DNA of 11,792 nucleotides, taken from the NCBI GenBank assembly GCA_035704495.1, contig DASSWW010000042.1, positions 1 through 11,792 on the forward strand. Reading direction: 5' to 3'. Source of the DNA: UBA6022 sp035704495. Its GTDB lineage: Bacteria > Patescibacteriota > Saccharimonadia > Saccharimonadales > Saccharimonadaceae. A program made the position numbers and the translations under genes. Positions 1 to 6,686 of this stretch are shown here, piece after piece. The notes below the pieces were generated by a model. It ran no database searches. It was given only the letters and a program-made list of their open reading frames with translations, and had not been told where the DNA came from. How positions within the stretch are numbered: the stretch's first letter is position 1; the number at the start of each line of letters is the position of its first letter.

Positions 1-21
1 GGGCAAAAAAACAGCGCTTTT

Positions 22-37
22 TGTAAGATATTTCATA
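22..37 (+). promoter_or_regulatory. CRP/FNR-like operator, site 1
   Basis: The 16-mer TGTAAGATATTTCATA fits TGTRA-N6-TYAYA. It is identical to the site at 781-796 in 15 of 16 positions. It starts 78 bp before the ATG of the small membrane protein gene. At the spacing used by the other sites the -10 would be TACCTT at 59-64, which is a weak match, so the site is supported mainly by its likeness to the other five. The regulator is inferred from the operator layout and no regulator gene lies in the window. Confidence 0.55.
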
Positions 38-99
38 TAAAGACGAGCAAAGACTTGGTACCTTAGGGATATACATCATCCATAAGAAAGGACACATAT

Positions 100-381
100 A
101 TGAATCACGACAAACAACACGGATTTGCTGGTGCAGTTTCGATCATCGCGCTTATTGTTGCAATCATTGCTATTATTCTAGCCTGGATGGCATACGAACG
201 AACGGGTGCCGAACTTGACCAACGTATTCAAGAAGCCGCACAGGAATCAGCCCAGACGATTGAACAAGGTATCGAGAATGGTGCCGAGGCACTTGATACT
301 GGTCCAGACGGAGTCGACGAAGATGACACTGACACCACGACAGCGCCACCAGCACAGCAGCCCACGACACAGCAACCGTAG
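100..381 (+). CDS. small single-pass membrane protein with Pro/Gln/Thr tail
   Basis: This 93-aa protein belongs to no family I recognise. Residues 1-9 are polar (MNHDKQHGF), 10-31 form one strongly hydrophobic segment (AVSIIALIVAIIAIILAW), 36-65 look like an amphipathic, acidic helix rich in Ala, Gln and Glu, and 66-93 are an acidic then Pro/Thr/Gln-rich low-complexity tail. The layout suggests a membrane-anchored protein with a helical, possibly oligomerising, soluble part. The topology was not determined. The start is fixed by AGAAAGGAC about 8 bases before the ATG. The gene is monocistronic: a CRP/FNR-like site lies upstream and a strong terminator follows 30 bp after the TAG stop. The function is unknown. 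Confidence 0.8.
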   Translation: MNHDKQHGFAGAVSIIALIVAIIAIILAWMAYERTGAELDQRIQEAAQESAQTIEQGIENGAEALDTGPDGVDEDDTDTTTAPPAQQPTTQQP

Positions 382-410
382 ATAACATTGACGAACTTGC
401 TGATAATGCA

Positions 411-438
411 AAAAACCGCCGCTCATTCGGCGGTTTTT
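411..438 (+). terminator. Rho-independent terminator after the 93-aa gene
   Basis: AAAAACCGCCG (411-421) pairs perfectly with CGGCGGTTTTT (428-438) around a 6-nt loop, giving an 11-bp stem that ends in a T run. The A-tract on the 5' side means it could also stop transcription coming from the opposite strand. Confidence 0.9.
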
Positions 439-444
439 CATATA

Positions 445-460
445 TGTAATTTTTCTCACA
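445..460 (+). promoter_or_regulatory. CRP/FNR-like operator, site 2
   Basis: TGTAATTTTTCTCACA fits TGTRA-N6-TCACA. Its centre (452.5) is 29.5 bp before the TATACT hexamer at 482, so it lies at about -41.5 from the inferred transcription start. This is the class II activator position, where the regulator replaces the -35 element. No good -35 hexamer is visible at the usual spacing. Confidence 0.65.
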
Positions 461-481
461 TTCATATCAGGGATTTATCCA

Positions 482-487
482 TATACT
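482..487 (+). promoter_or_regulatory. -10 element for the 79-aa gene
   Basis: TATACT matches the TATAAT consensus at five of six positions. It would start transcription at about 494, leaving a 20-nt leader that contains the GGAGG Shine-Dalgarno sequence at 501-505. Confidence 0.5.
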
Positions 488-513
488 ATTTTCTATAGTT
501 GGAGGATAGATAG

Positions 514-753
514 ATGACTCAAGCAGACGCCAGACAAAAAATACAAGCGGCACTTAACAGGTTACGCGCCGATCAAAGTGCGCCCATGGAAACGGAGATT
601 GAAGGATATGATGATCCAGTTGATTACCATATTGATAACATTGTTAAAACTGGCGAAGGCCTATGGAACGAAGCTGTGGCGAGCGATTACATCCAAAATT
701 TGGAAGCGCAAGTAGAGCAGGAGTTGCAGGCACCGGGTGGCGCGCAGTCGTGA
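514..753 (+). CDS. small soluble hypothetical protein (79 aa)
   Basis: I do not recognise the family. The protein has no signal peptide or membrane segment. Residues 1-20 (MTQADARQKIQAALNRLRAD) and about 46-73 look helical, joined by an acidic linker containing EIEGYDDPVDYHIDNIV. Overall it is acidic. GGAGG at 501-505, 8 bases before the ATG, fixes the start, and the stop is TGA, so TGA is not reassigned here. The gene sits alone between a terminator and the kinase-operon promoter, with its own CRP/FNR-like promoter. No clear terminator follows it, so some read-through into the kinase operon is possible. Confidence 0.8.
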   Translation: MTQADARQKIQAALNRLRADQSAPMETEIEGYDDPVDYHIDNIVKTGEGLWNEAVASDYIQNLEAQVEQELQAPGGAQS

Positions 754-780
754 CAAAAAGCCTCCACGAAAAACCATTTT

Positions 781-796
781 TGTAAGATATTTCACA
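781..796 (+). promoter_or_regulatory. CRP/FNR-like operator, site 3 (kinase operon)
   Basis: TGTAAGATATTTCACA fits TGTRA-N6-TCACA and repeats site 1 almost exactly. A weak -10 (TACGAT, 818-823) lies 29.5 bp after the centre, which is the spacing seen at sites 2 and 5. A TATATT hexamer at 799-804 is a competing -10 that would put the operator over the core promoter and make it repressing instead of activating. Confidence 0.6.
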
Positions 797-904
797 GTTA
801 TATTACATGGAGACGGTTACGATGGGTAAAGCGACAGGCCAATGTGTGCACCATGTATCGTTACGTGATCGACACTACGTGAATAGAGGAGCTGTTATCT
901 TTAT

Positions 905-3247
905 TTGTGTGGTGACGTGTATGGTGGCGTCATGTCAAAACAAACGTATAATTATTTTTTAAAGGACGGACGGCGTCATGCGTCGTACGACAAGAGGGCT
1001 ATGAATTCATCGACAAAAATGATTATTAATCACGAAAAAATATTTCAATCACTCGCTACTCCCTACATTGTTTTTGCAGTTGATGATCCCACCTTTACGA
1101 TTATTGAAGAAAATCAAGCCCATGCCGACATGAGTATGCTGAAACGAGAAGACGTTATTGGTAAATCCGCGCTAGAAGCCTTTCCAGATACATCGAAAGA
1201 GGCTGACAAAAACGCCAATACCCAGTTTATTAAATCAATACGAAAAGTCATACGGACCGGCAAATCTAATGCGATGCCTGACTTGCACTATGATTTAAAA
1301 GATTCGAATGGTCAGCTTGTTCCAAAATACTGGAGTGTGATTCAACACCCCGTTATGGACGATGATGGTGCGGTGACTGCAGTCTATCAAGTAGCAGAGG
1401 ATATTACCGATAAAGTCCTGTCTCAGCAACGACTCGAACTGACACAATATCAGCTCAGTCAAGCTTTGTCCAGGGGCTTTATTGGCACATGGGTCTGGGA
1501 TATTGCCAGCGAAACAGTCGTAGGCGACGCCAATTTAGCGGACGTGTTTGGGTTGGAGGCAGAAAAAACAAAAGCAGGCGTGCCTTTGAAAGATTTTATT
1601 GATGCCATTCATCCTGACGACCGAGCTAGGAGTCACCAACTCATCATGGGTGCGGTAAAAGACTGTAGTGTGTATGAAAATGAATTCCGTACGATTAATA
1701 ATGAGGGTGATGTTCGTTGGGTAGTTGCGCGCGGACAAGTCGAGACCGACGAGCACAATCAACCTGTACGTTTTCCTGGAGTAACCATTGATATTACCGA
1801 GCGAAAAAACAATGAAAATAGGCTAGGCTTTTTAACCAAAGCAAGCGCGCAATTTGCCGCTACACTTGATTATAAAAAGACACTCAGCAATATTGCCGCA
1901 ATGGTTGTACCAGATATGGCTGACTGGTGCACTATTGATTTACTCGACGATAACGGACAACTACAACAAGTTACCGTTGCACACAAAGATCCGAAAAAAA
2001 TCGCCTGGGCAAAGCAGTTACGCGAAGAACAGGGCGCGCCTGATATGGAGGAGCCTAGTGGGGTGCCGAAGGTAATCCGGACTGGCGAGCCAGAATACTA
2101 CCCAGACATTCCTGATGAAATGCTGGTGGCGTCCGCGAAAAGTAAAGAAGAGCTGAAGCTGTTGCGTAGTCTTGGGTTTAAATCGGTCATGATTGTGCCG
2201 TTAAAAATTAACGACAAAGCAATCGGTGCCATTACGTTTATTACCACTGAATCGCGTGTGCATTACAAGCCAGCCGACCTAGAGGTGGCAAAGAGCCTGG
2301 CAAACCGTGCTGCGATGGCAGTCGAGAATGCTAATTTGTATCAAGCCGCGCAGCATGAAATCAAAGAACGAAAACGTTTACAGCACCAGATGGAAACCAT
2401 GAACGAACGACTAGAACTGCGCGTGCGTGAGCGCACAAAGCAACTAGTGGAAACAAACGACGGCCTGGAAAAAGAAATTCGAAAACGACGAAAAGCAGAA
2501 CGCGATTTACAAAAATATACTAAAGATTTAGCGCGCAGTAATCAAGAGTTACAGGATTTTGCCTACGTCGCATCGCATGATTTGCAAGAGCCGCTACGCA
2601 AAATTCAGGCATTTGGCGATTTATTGGATAGTGAATACAAGGACACACTAAAAGATGGCGCAGAGTATTTAACACGAATGCGTAGCGCCGCTTCGCGCAT
2701 GAGTGTTTTAATCGAAGATTTGTTATCGTTTTCGCGTGTTACTACCAAAGATCAGCCTAACATCCCTGTTGATTTGAACACGACTATCGAAGACGTTGTT
2801 GGTGATCTAGAGACGAGTGTTACGGCCAACGAGGGCAAAATCACCATAGAAAAACTACCAGTTGTCTGGGCAGACCCCACCCATATGCGTCAACTATTTC
2901 AAAATCTTATTGGTAACGCACTCAAGTTCCACAAAGACGACGAAGCACCTGACATAACGATCTCGGCCAAGCCTCGTGAGAAAAAAGATACCAACTACGA
3001 GATATGTATCATCGACAACGGGATTGGGTTTGATGAAAAATATCTGGATCGAATCTTTTCGGTTTTTCAACGCCTCCACAGCCGCGACTCGCCCTATGGT
3101 GGAACGGGCATTGGTCTGGCGGTTTGTCGCAGGATTGCTGAACGGTATGGTGGTACAATAGAAGCGACAAGTAAAGTAGGCGTGGGATCAACATTTACAT
3201 TTAAAATTCCTATAAATCACAAGGAGCAACCACATGACCGCGCATAA
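905..3247 (+). CDS. PAS-PAS-GAF sensor histidine kinase
   Basis: This is a cytosolic sensor kinase that autophosphorylates and should pass phosphate to the receiver encoded next. Numbering is from 905. PAS 1 covers about 43-170, PAS 2 about 190-303 (with IHPDDR and the ending VTIDITERK), GAF about 310-478 and a coiled coil about 480-545. In HisKA the phospho-acceptor is H558 in ASHDLQEPLRK. In the ATPase domain the N-box is around N671, the G1 box is DNGIGF (704-709) and the G2 box is GGTGIGL (732-738). No membrane segment is visible. There is no PHY domain and no clear bilin-binding Cys, so it is not a phytochrome despite its Rcp1-like partner. The start is uncertain. TTG 905 has the best Shine-Dalgarno (AGAGGAG, 885-891) but a long 13-base spacing. 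ATG 932 has none, and ATG 1001, just before PAS 1, has a close GAGG. The stop overlaps the next gene by 14 bp. Confidence 0.92.
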   Translation: MCGDVYGGVMSKQTYNYFLKDGRRHASYDKRAMNSSTKMIINHEKIFQSLATPYIVFAVDDPTFTIIEENQAHADMSMLKREDVIGKSALEAFPDTSKEADKNANTQFIKSIRKVIRTGKSNAMPDLHYDLKDSNGQLVPKYWSVIQHPVMDDDGAVTAVYQVAEDITDKVLSQQRLELTQYQLSQALSRGFIGTWVWDIASETVVGDANLADVFGLEAEKTKAGVPLKDFIDAIHPDDRARSHQLIMGAVKDCSVYENEFRTINNEGDVRWVVARGQVETDEHNQPVRFPGVTIDITERKNNENRLGFLTKASAQFAATLDYKKTLSNIAAMVVPDMADWCTIDLLDDNGQLQQVTVAHKDPKKIAWAKQLREEQGAPDMEEPSGVPKVIRTGEPEYYPDIPDEMLVASAKSKEELKLLRSLGFKSVMIVPLKINDKAIGAITFITTESRVHYKPADLEVAKSLANRAAMAVENANLYQAAQHEIKERKRLQHQMETMNERLELRVRERTKQLVETNDGLEKEIRKRRKAERDLQKYTKDLARSNQELQDFAYVASHDLQEPLRKIQAFGDLLDSEYKDTLKDGAEYLTRMRSAASRMSVLIEDLLSFSRVTTKDQPNIPVDLNTTIEDVVGDLETSVTANEGKITIEKLPVVWADPTHMRQLFQNLIGNALKFHKDDEAPDITISAKPREKKDTNYEICIIDNGIGFDEKYLDRIFSVFQRLHSRDSPYGGTGIGLAVCRRIAERYGGTIEATSKVGVGSTFTFKIPINHKEQPHDRA

Positions 3248-3698
3248 AGACCCGATTACTATTTTGATGGCCGACGATGACGATGACGATTTTTTGTTGA
3301 CCAAAAAAGCCTTGGTAGAAAGTAAGTTACTAAATACGCTCATCCGCGTCAAAGACGGCGAAGAACTGCTTGATTATCTGCATGCCCGTGGTTCTTATGA
3401 AAAAACGGCAACCGTGCGGCCAGGCGTTATTTTGCTGGATTTGAACATGCCAAAAATGGATGGCCGCGAAGCGTTAAAGGCGATCAAATCCGACCCCGAA
3501 TTGCGCGATATTCCCATCGTTATTTTTACTACCTCAAAAGCCGAAGAAGATATTTATAAATCATATCAACTCGGCAGTAATTCGTTTATCACCAAACCAG
3601 TCACCTTTGATAATCTGATTAAAGTAATGACCACTCTGGGTATGTACTGGTTTGAGATTGTGGAGCTTCCTCAGGCTAATGAACACCACGAAAAATAA
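3234..3698 (+). CDS. single-domain response regulator, Rcp1/CheY-like
   Basis: This 154-aa receiver has no output domain. The acidic pocket is an unusual run of six Asp (D14-D19), the phospho-acceptor is D69 in LLDLNMPKMDG, the switch Thr is T99 in FTTSKAE and the conserved Lys is K121 in ITKP. The extended loop before the phospho-acceptor strand (HARGSYEKTATVRPG) and the overall pattern match the Rcp1-type receivers that partner SHDLQEPL-type kinases. AAGGAG (3221-3226), inside the kinase gene, fixes the start. The 14-bp overlap with the kinase implies translational coupling and equal output, so it is the likely direct phosphate acceptor. The next gene begins 20 bp before its stop. Confidence 0.92.
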   Translation: MTAHKDPITILMADDDDDDFLLTKKALVESKLLNTLIRVKDGEELLDYLHARGSYEKTATVRPGVILLDLNMPKMDGREALKAIKSDPELRDIPIVIFTTSKAEEDIYKSYQLGSNSFITKPVTFDNLIKVMTTLGMYWFEIVELPQANEHHEK

Positions 3699-4836
3699 TA
3701 GCATTAAAGTATTGCTGATTGACGACGACGAAGATGATTATCTGATTATTAAGCGTGTCTTTGCGCATATTCCTGATTCGCCGTTTGTGCTGAGCTGGTG
3801 TTCTGATTATGACGAGGCAAAAAAAGCGATTACACATAAGCAATATGATATCTATCTCATCGATTACCGTTTAGGTGCAAACACTGGCTTGGAGTTGCTT
3901 GAATTTGCGCAGCCATACAAACGTGCCGAACCGTTTATTTTGCTGACTGGCGTGGGCGATAAAACAATTGAAAAGCGATCAATGAAGCTGGCGGCGGCTG
4001 ACTATTTGGTCAAAGGTACATTCAATGCCGAATTGCTGGCGCGGACGCTCAATTATTCGTTAGAACGCAAACAGGTGGAAGCCCAACGTCTGAACCACTT
4101 GATTGAACTGAATCGGGCAAAGGACGAGTTTATTTCACTCGCTTCGCACCAGTTACGTACGCCAGCAACTGGAGTCAAACAGTACCTAGGAATGGTACTC
4201 GAAGGCTTTGTCGGTGAACTGAGCGAGTCGCAAATGGATATGTTACACAAAGCAAACGAAAGCAACGAACGTCAACTAAGTATCGTATCGGATCTATTAA
4301 AAGTCGCTCAAGTTGATGCTGGAAAAGTCCAACTACGAAAGTTGAATGTCAACCTGACTGCATTGATTAAAGATGTTATTAAAGAACAGCGAGCTACGTT
4401 TCAGGCCCGACACCAAAAAGTGGTGTTTCAGCCGGTCGAGACAAATCTCAAACTCTACTTTGACCACGACACCATTCGCATGGTACTGGAAAATATGATT
4501 GATAACGCCAGTAAATATTCTGGCGCGGATAAAACAGTGACAGTTGAGTTAACCGAAACAGACGAGGAGGTGCAGATTAGTATTGCCGATAACGGCGTCG
4601 GGATAAAGCCCGAAGATCAAAACCGGCTTTTCCAAAAATTCTCGCGCATTGATAATCCATTGTCGACACGGGTTGGTGGGTCGGGTCTGGGGTTGTACTG
4701 GGCAAAGAAGATTATTGACTTGCACCAAGGACGAATTACCTTCCAGTCAATCGCAGACAAAGGAACGACGTTTACAATCCACTTGCCTAAGTCTCGTTCT
4801 GCCACTATGCTAGAGAGTACGGTTAAAACGCCATGA
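3679..4836 (+). CDS. receiver-histidine kinase hybrid (REC-HisKA-HATPase)
   Basis: This 385-aa cytosolic protein has an N-terminal receiver: acidic pocket D15-D17, phospho-acceptor D62 in LIDYRLG, switch T90 in LLTG, K112. A helical linker at about 120-148 joins it to HisKA, with H157 in ASHQLRTPATG, and to an ATPase domain with N276 in NMIDNASKY, DNGVGI (304-309) and GGSGLGL (333-339). This order suits a kinase whose activity is set by phosphorylation from the upstream kinase, that is, a relay step. ATG 3679 is chosen because the receiver begins directly after it. It has no good Shine-Dalgarno and overlaps the previous gene by 20 bp, so re-initiation is likely. A TTG at 3652 would add nine residues and is less credible. 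Confidence 0.92.
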   Translation: MNTTKNNSIKVLLIDDDEDDYLIIKRVFAHIPDSPFVLSWCSDYDEAKKAITHKQYDIYLIDYRLGANTGLELLEFAQPYKRAEPFILLTGVGDKTIEKRSMKLAAADYLVKGTFNAELLARTLNYSLERKQVEAQRLNHLIELNRAKDEFISLASHQLRTPATGVKQYLGMVLEGFVGELSESQMDMLHKANESNERQLSIVSDLLKVAQVDAGKVQLRKLNVNLTALIKDVIKEQRATFQARHQKVVFQPVETNLKLYFDHDTIRMVLENMIDNASKYSGADKTVTVELTETDEEVQISIADNGVGIKPEDQNRLFQKFSRIDNPLSTRVGGSGLGLYWAKKIIDLHQGRITFQSIADKGTTFTIHLPKSRSATMLESTVKTP

Positions 4837-4867
4837 TGATTAAATAATAAATAAAGCTGAGGAAATT

Positions 4868-5248
4868 ATGACGAAACCAACTATCCCAAACATCCTTGTT
4901 GTCGAAGATGACGCAGCTCTTAGTGAAGCTTATAAAATGATACTCGAAAGTGCTGGCTATCCAACACGCGTCGCCCGTAACGGCGAAGAGGCGCTGCAAC
5001 TGACTGGCGAAAAAGATCCAGATATTATCTTTTTAGACCTACGTATGCCGGTCATGGATGGTATCGACTTTTTAAAAGCCTATCAACCAAAGCAGCACCA
5101 TAAAGATGTCAAAATTATTGTGTTTAGTAATTATGATATGCAACAAGAAGTCGATGAGGCCTATGAACTAGGCGCCGAACGCTACGTTCTAAAGGCGTGG
5201 GCTTCGCCAAAAGAACTGCTTAAAATGGTGACTGACATTAGCAATTAA
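4868..5248 (+). CDS. single-domain response regulator
   Basis: This 126-aa receiver ends right after the receiver fold, with no output domain. It has D14/D15, phospho-acceptor D57 in FLDLRMPVMDG, S87 in FSNYD and K109 in YVLKAWASPKEL. It follows the hybrid kinase by 31 bp, with GAGGA at 4859-4863 before its ATG, and is the last gene of the operon before a strong terminator. It is therefore the probable target of the hybrid kinase. It resembles the minus-strand receiver at 11001-11372 (shared PVxDGxxFLKxY, SN in place of the usual switch pair, SPKEL), which points to a duplicated kinase-receiver module. The output partner is not in the window. Confidence 0.92.
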   Translation: MTKPTIPNILVVEDDAALSEAYKMILESAGYPTRVARNGEEALQLTGEKDPDIIFLDLRMPVMDGIDFLKAYQPKQHHKDVKIIVFSNYDMQQEVDEAYELGAERYVLKAWASPKELLKMVTDISN

Positions 5249-5289
5249 ATCACTGCTCGTTGGGCAACGAACGAACCCGTTTAATATTT

Positions 5290-5327
5290 ACCTCTGACCA
5301 CTAGCATCGGTCAGAGGTGTATTTTAT
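5290..5327 (+). terminator. terminator of the signalling operon
   Basis: ACCTCTGACC (5290-5299) pairs with GGTCAGAGGT (5309-5318) around a 9-nt loop, followed by GTATTTTATT. The 10-bp stem and T-rich tail close the four-gene kinase operon. Confidence 0.85.
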
Positions 5328-5332
5328 TTATT

Positions 5333-5348
5333 TGTGAAAATTATTACA
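5333..5348 (+). promoter_or_regulatory. CRP/FNR-like operator, site 4 (distal of tandem pair)
   Basis: TGTGAAAATTATTACA fits TGTRA-N6-TTACA. Its centre is 23 bp before the centre of site 5, so both would lie on about the same face of the helix, at about -64.5 and -41.5 from the inferred start at 5405. Confidence 0.6.
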
Positions 5349-5355
5349 CTTTTTA

Positions 5356-5371
5356 TGTAATTTTATTCATA
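5356..5371 (+). promoter_or_regulatory. CRP/FNR-like operator, site 5 (proximal of tandem pair)
   Basis: TGTAATTTTATTCATA fits TGTRA-N6-TYAYA with a weaker second half-site. Its centre (5363.5) is 29.5 bp before the TATAGT hexamer, the same spacing as at site 2. Confidence 0.55.
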
Positions 5372-5396
5372 TAGCGCCGTAACAATAAGCGCTATA
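5370..5396. repeat. 8-bp inverted repeat overlapping the promoter core
   Basis: TATAGCGC (5370-5377) and GCGCTATA (5389-5396) are perfect inverted arms with an 11-bp spacer. The left arm touches operator site 5 and the right arm overlaps the -10 TATAGT. It lies upstream of the inferred transcription start, so it is more likely a DNA operator, probably for a repressor, than an RNA hairpin. Confidence 0.55.
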
Positions 5397-5398
5397 GT
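5393..5398 (+). promoter_or_regulatory. -10 element for the two micro-protein genes
   Basis: TATAGT matches TATAAT at five of six positions. It predicts a start near 5405 and a leader of about 74 nt before the ATG at 5479. No good -35 is seen, as expected for a class II activated promoter. Confidence 0.5.
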
Positions 5399-5478
5399 AG
5401 TAAACATTCAGCCAGGCAAATCTAGCGCTGAAAATAGACACCAAGTGTGGGTAAGTGTAAAAGTAAGGGGAGAAAGCT

Positions 5479-5661
5479 ATGAAACAATATAGTGAAGAAG
5501 AACTTGATCAAAAGATCCAAGCGTTTATGTCACGAAAAACGCAGCAGTATCCAGAATTGATGGATACGACAAAAGAATCTCGCAAAAAAGTTCGGATTCA
5601 CTTTTCGTCGACTCGCTTTTTTCCCGTTATTAAAACGCTAAAGCCGCACTTGTTTAGTTAA
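5479..5661 (+). CDS. 60-aa hypothetical protein
   Basis: I do not recognise this protein. Residues 1-30 look helical and mixed-charge (MKQYSEEELDQKIQAFMSRK), while the second half is basic and ends in a hydrophobic/aromatic stretch with TRFFPVIKTLKPHLFS. There is no signal peptide or membrane span. AAGGGGAG at 5465-5472, 6 bases before the ATG, is a strong Shine-Dalgarno and supports real translation. It is the first gene of a two-gene unit that ends at the terminator at 5838 and has the most elaborate promoter in the window. Confidence 0.7.
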   Translation: MKQYSEEELDQKIQAFMSRKTQQYPELMDTTKESRKKVRIHFSSTRFFPVIKTLKPHLFS

Positions 5662-5696
5662 TTTAATCTATATAGCAACAAAGGAGTATTAGATTC

Positions 5697-5810
5697 ATGT
5701 CACGAACAAAACATCGTCATAATAATATCTTTAACGATGAGGCCCGACCATCCAAGTCATACAAGCGTATGCAAAAGCCTATGATCCAAAAGGAATACGA
5801 AGCTATATAG
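5697..5810 (+). CDS. 37-aa basic micro-protein
   Basis: This small ORF starts MSRTKHRHNNIFNDEA and ends QKEYEAI. It is rich in Lys, Arg and His, has no hydrophobic span and belongs to no family I know. Evidence that it is a real gene: AAAGGAG at 5680-5686, 10 bases before the ATG, its position 35 bp after the 60-aa gene, and a terminator 27 bp after its TAG. The basic composition would suit nucleic-acid or acidic-partner binding, but that is a guess. Confidence 0.6.
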   Translation: MSRTKHRHNNIFNDEARPSKSYKRMQKPMIQKEYEAI

Positions 5811-5837
5811 ACCACTCTTTATCCCAACTCCACTAAA

Positions 5838-5864
5838 ATAGAGCCGACAATCTGTCGGCTCTAT
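5838..5864. terminator. bidirectional terminator between convergent genes
   Basis: ATAGAGCCGACA (5838-5849) and TGTCGGCTCTAT (5853-5864) form a perfect 12-bp stem with a 3-nt loop. T-rich sequence follows on the plus strand (CATTATTT) and on the minus strand (ATTTTAGTG). It serves both the micro-protein genes and the minus-strand gene ending at 5896. Confidence 0.88.
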
Positions 5865-5895
5865 CATTATTTGCAGAGTAGAACTAAGCGGTTAC

Positions 5896-6582
5896 TTAGA
5901 ACATATCTGGCTTGGTGTTGACGATACCTTTTGCGAGGGCGTCACCAATACTACTGACTTGTGTCAACGCTTCACGTTCTAGTTCGTATGAACGAGCGAA
6001 GTCACCGGCAGCATACGCTGTGACCGAATCATTTAGTAACGTTTCGTGCTCTTCAAGAAGTGCGTAAACAGTATCTTGTGGCAATCCCTCGATAGCACCA
6101 CTAAAGAATGCAGCGATATCAGTTAGATATTCACGCAGTTCAACAAGGGCTGCTTCCTGAGCGGCTTCATCACCCGCTTCAACGGCGGCTGCATAGGCAT
6201 TTGACTGTTCGATATGATCGACAAACAGTTCAGTGATTTGTGCCTGAGCTTCTTCACCGTAGATGCTTCCAACGGCTGCAGCGATATCACCAGCGTTGGC
6301 TGCCTGAGCGGCTTTTGATGCTGCTAAATCAGGTGAGTCATCAACGATATCACGCGTAACATCCAGGCTGACGCTGACATGTTCGCGTAGTAAGTTGTTT
6401 AATCCCACACGCAAATCGGCTGCTTTTGTGGCCGTTGCCGCTTGCTGCTGTGATGTATCCGTGTTCGATGTTGAACCGTTAGCTTCCATGTTCATGCCAA
6501 TGGCATAGCCCGCGGTACCACCAACGGCTAACGCAACGATTGCCGAGATAACGATGCCGGTTGTTGCTGATCCTTGTTCCAT
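5896..6582 (-). CDS. membrane-anchored helical protein with three His-bearing repeats
   Basis: This 228-aa protein has an N-terminal hydrophobic segment at about 8-30 (IVISAIVALAVGGTAGYAIG), which is a membrane anchor or uncleaved signal, then a Ser/Thr/Gln linker (35-52) and an all-helical, Ala-rich domain (about 55-222). The domain contains three similar units, LLREH (64-68), LFVDH (119-123) and LLEEH (175-179), with one His each at 55-56 residue spacing, each followed by an acidic or GD-containing turn (DDSPD, AGDEA, AGDFA). It resembles, from memory, a helical-bundle family seen in secreted Bacillales and Actinobacteria proteins and sometimes labelled copper amine oxidase-like. I would not assert metal binding. 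AGAAGGAG at 6590-6597 fixes the start. Confidence 0.8.
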   Translation of the reverse strand: MEQGSATTGIVISAIVALAVGGTAGYAIGMNMEANGSTSNTDTSQQQAATATKAADLRVGLNNLLREHVSVSLDVTRDIVDDSPDLAASKAAQAANAGDIAAAVGSIYGEEAQAQITELFVDHIEQSNAYAAAVEAGDEAAQEAALVELREYLTDIAAFFSGAIEGLPQDTVYALLEEHETLLNDSVTAYAAGDFARSYELEREALTQVSSIGDALAKGIVNTKPDMF

Positions 6583-6651
6583 AATAATTCTCCTTCTTCA
6601 GAATTTGGTTTGTAACAATTTACAGCATAACAACGATTACCAGATCGTGAC

Positions 6652-6665
6652 GTAAGTTATCTTAC
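6652..6665. repeat. short dyad upstream of the helical-protein gene
   Basis: GTAAG and CTTAC flank a 4-base TTAT centre. It lies in the 104-bp gap between two minus-strand genes, where a promoter for the downstream gene is expected. It could be an operator. No terminator-like T run is present and no convincing -35/-10 pair was found in this gap. Confidence 0.3.
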
Positions 6666-6686
6666 TAAGTACAGCGTTGTAGGTTG

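Noticed and set aside
754..790. Terminator after the 79-aa gene (AAAAACCATTTTT)
   Set aside because: The stem would be only A-T pairs with a 3-4 base loop, too weak to call.
807..962. A 51-aa ORF (start 807, or 822 with GGAGA upstream) with a hydrophobic Cys-containing C-terminal segment
   Set aside because: The inferred kinase promoter (-10 at 818-823, start near 830) would exclude its start codon, it overlaps the candidate kinase starts at 905 and 932, and its spacing to a Shine-Dalgarno is only fair at 822. It would return if the TATATT at 799 is the true -10 and the kinase starts at 1001.
905..3247. Bacteriophytochrome, suggested by the SHDLQEPL-type HisKA and the Rcp1-like partner
   Set aside because: No PHY domain and no recognisable chromophore-binding Cys in the GAF domain, and the two N-terminal domains are ordinary PAS folds.
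6611..6624. TGTAACAATTTACA as a seventh CRP/FNR-like site
   Set aside because: The half-sites are 4 bases apart, not 6, so the half-turn geometry differs from the other six. It also lies only 28 bp before the start codon of the minus-strand gene.
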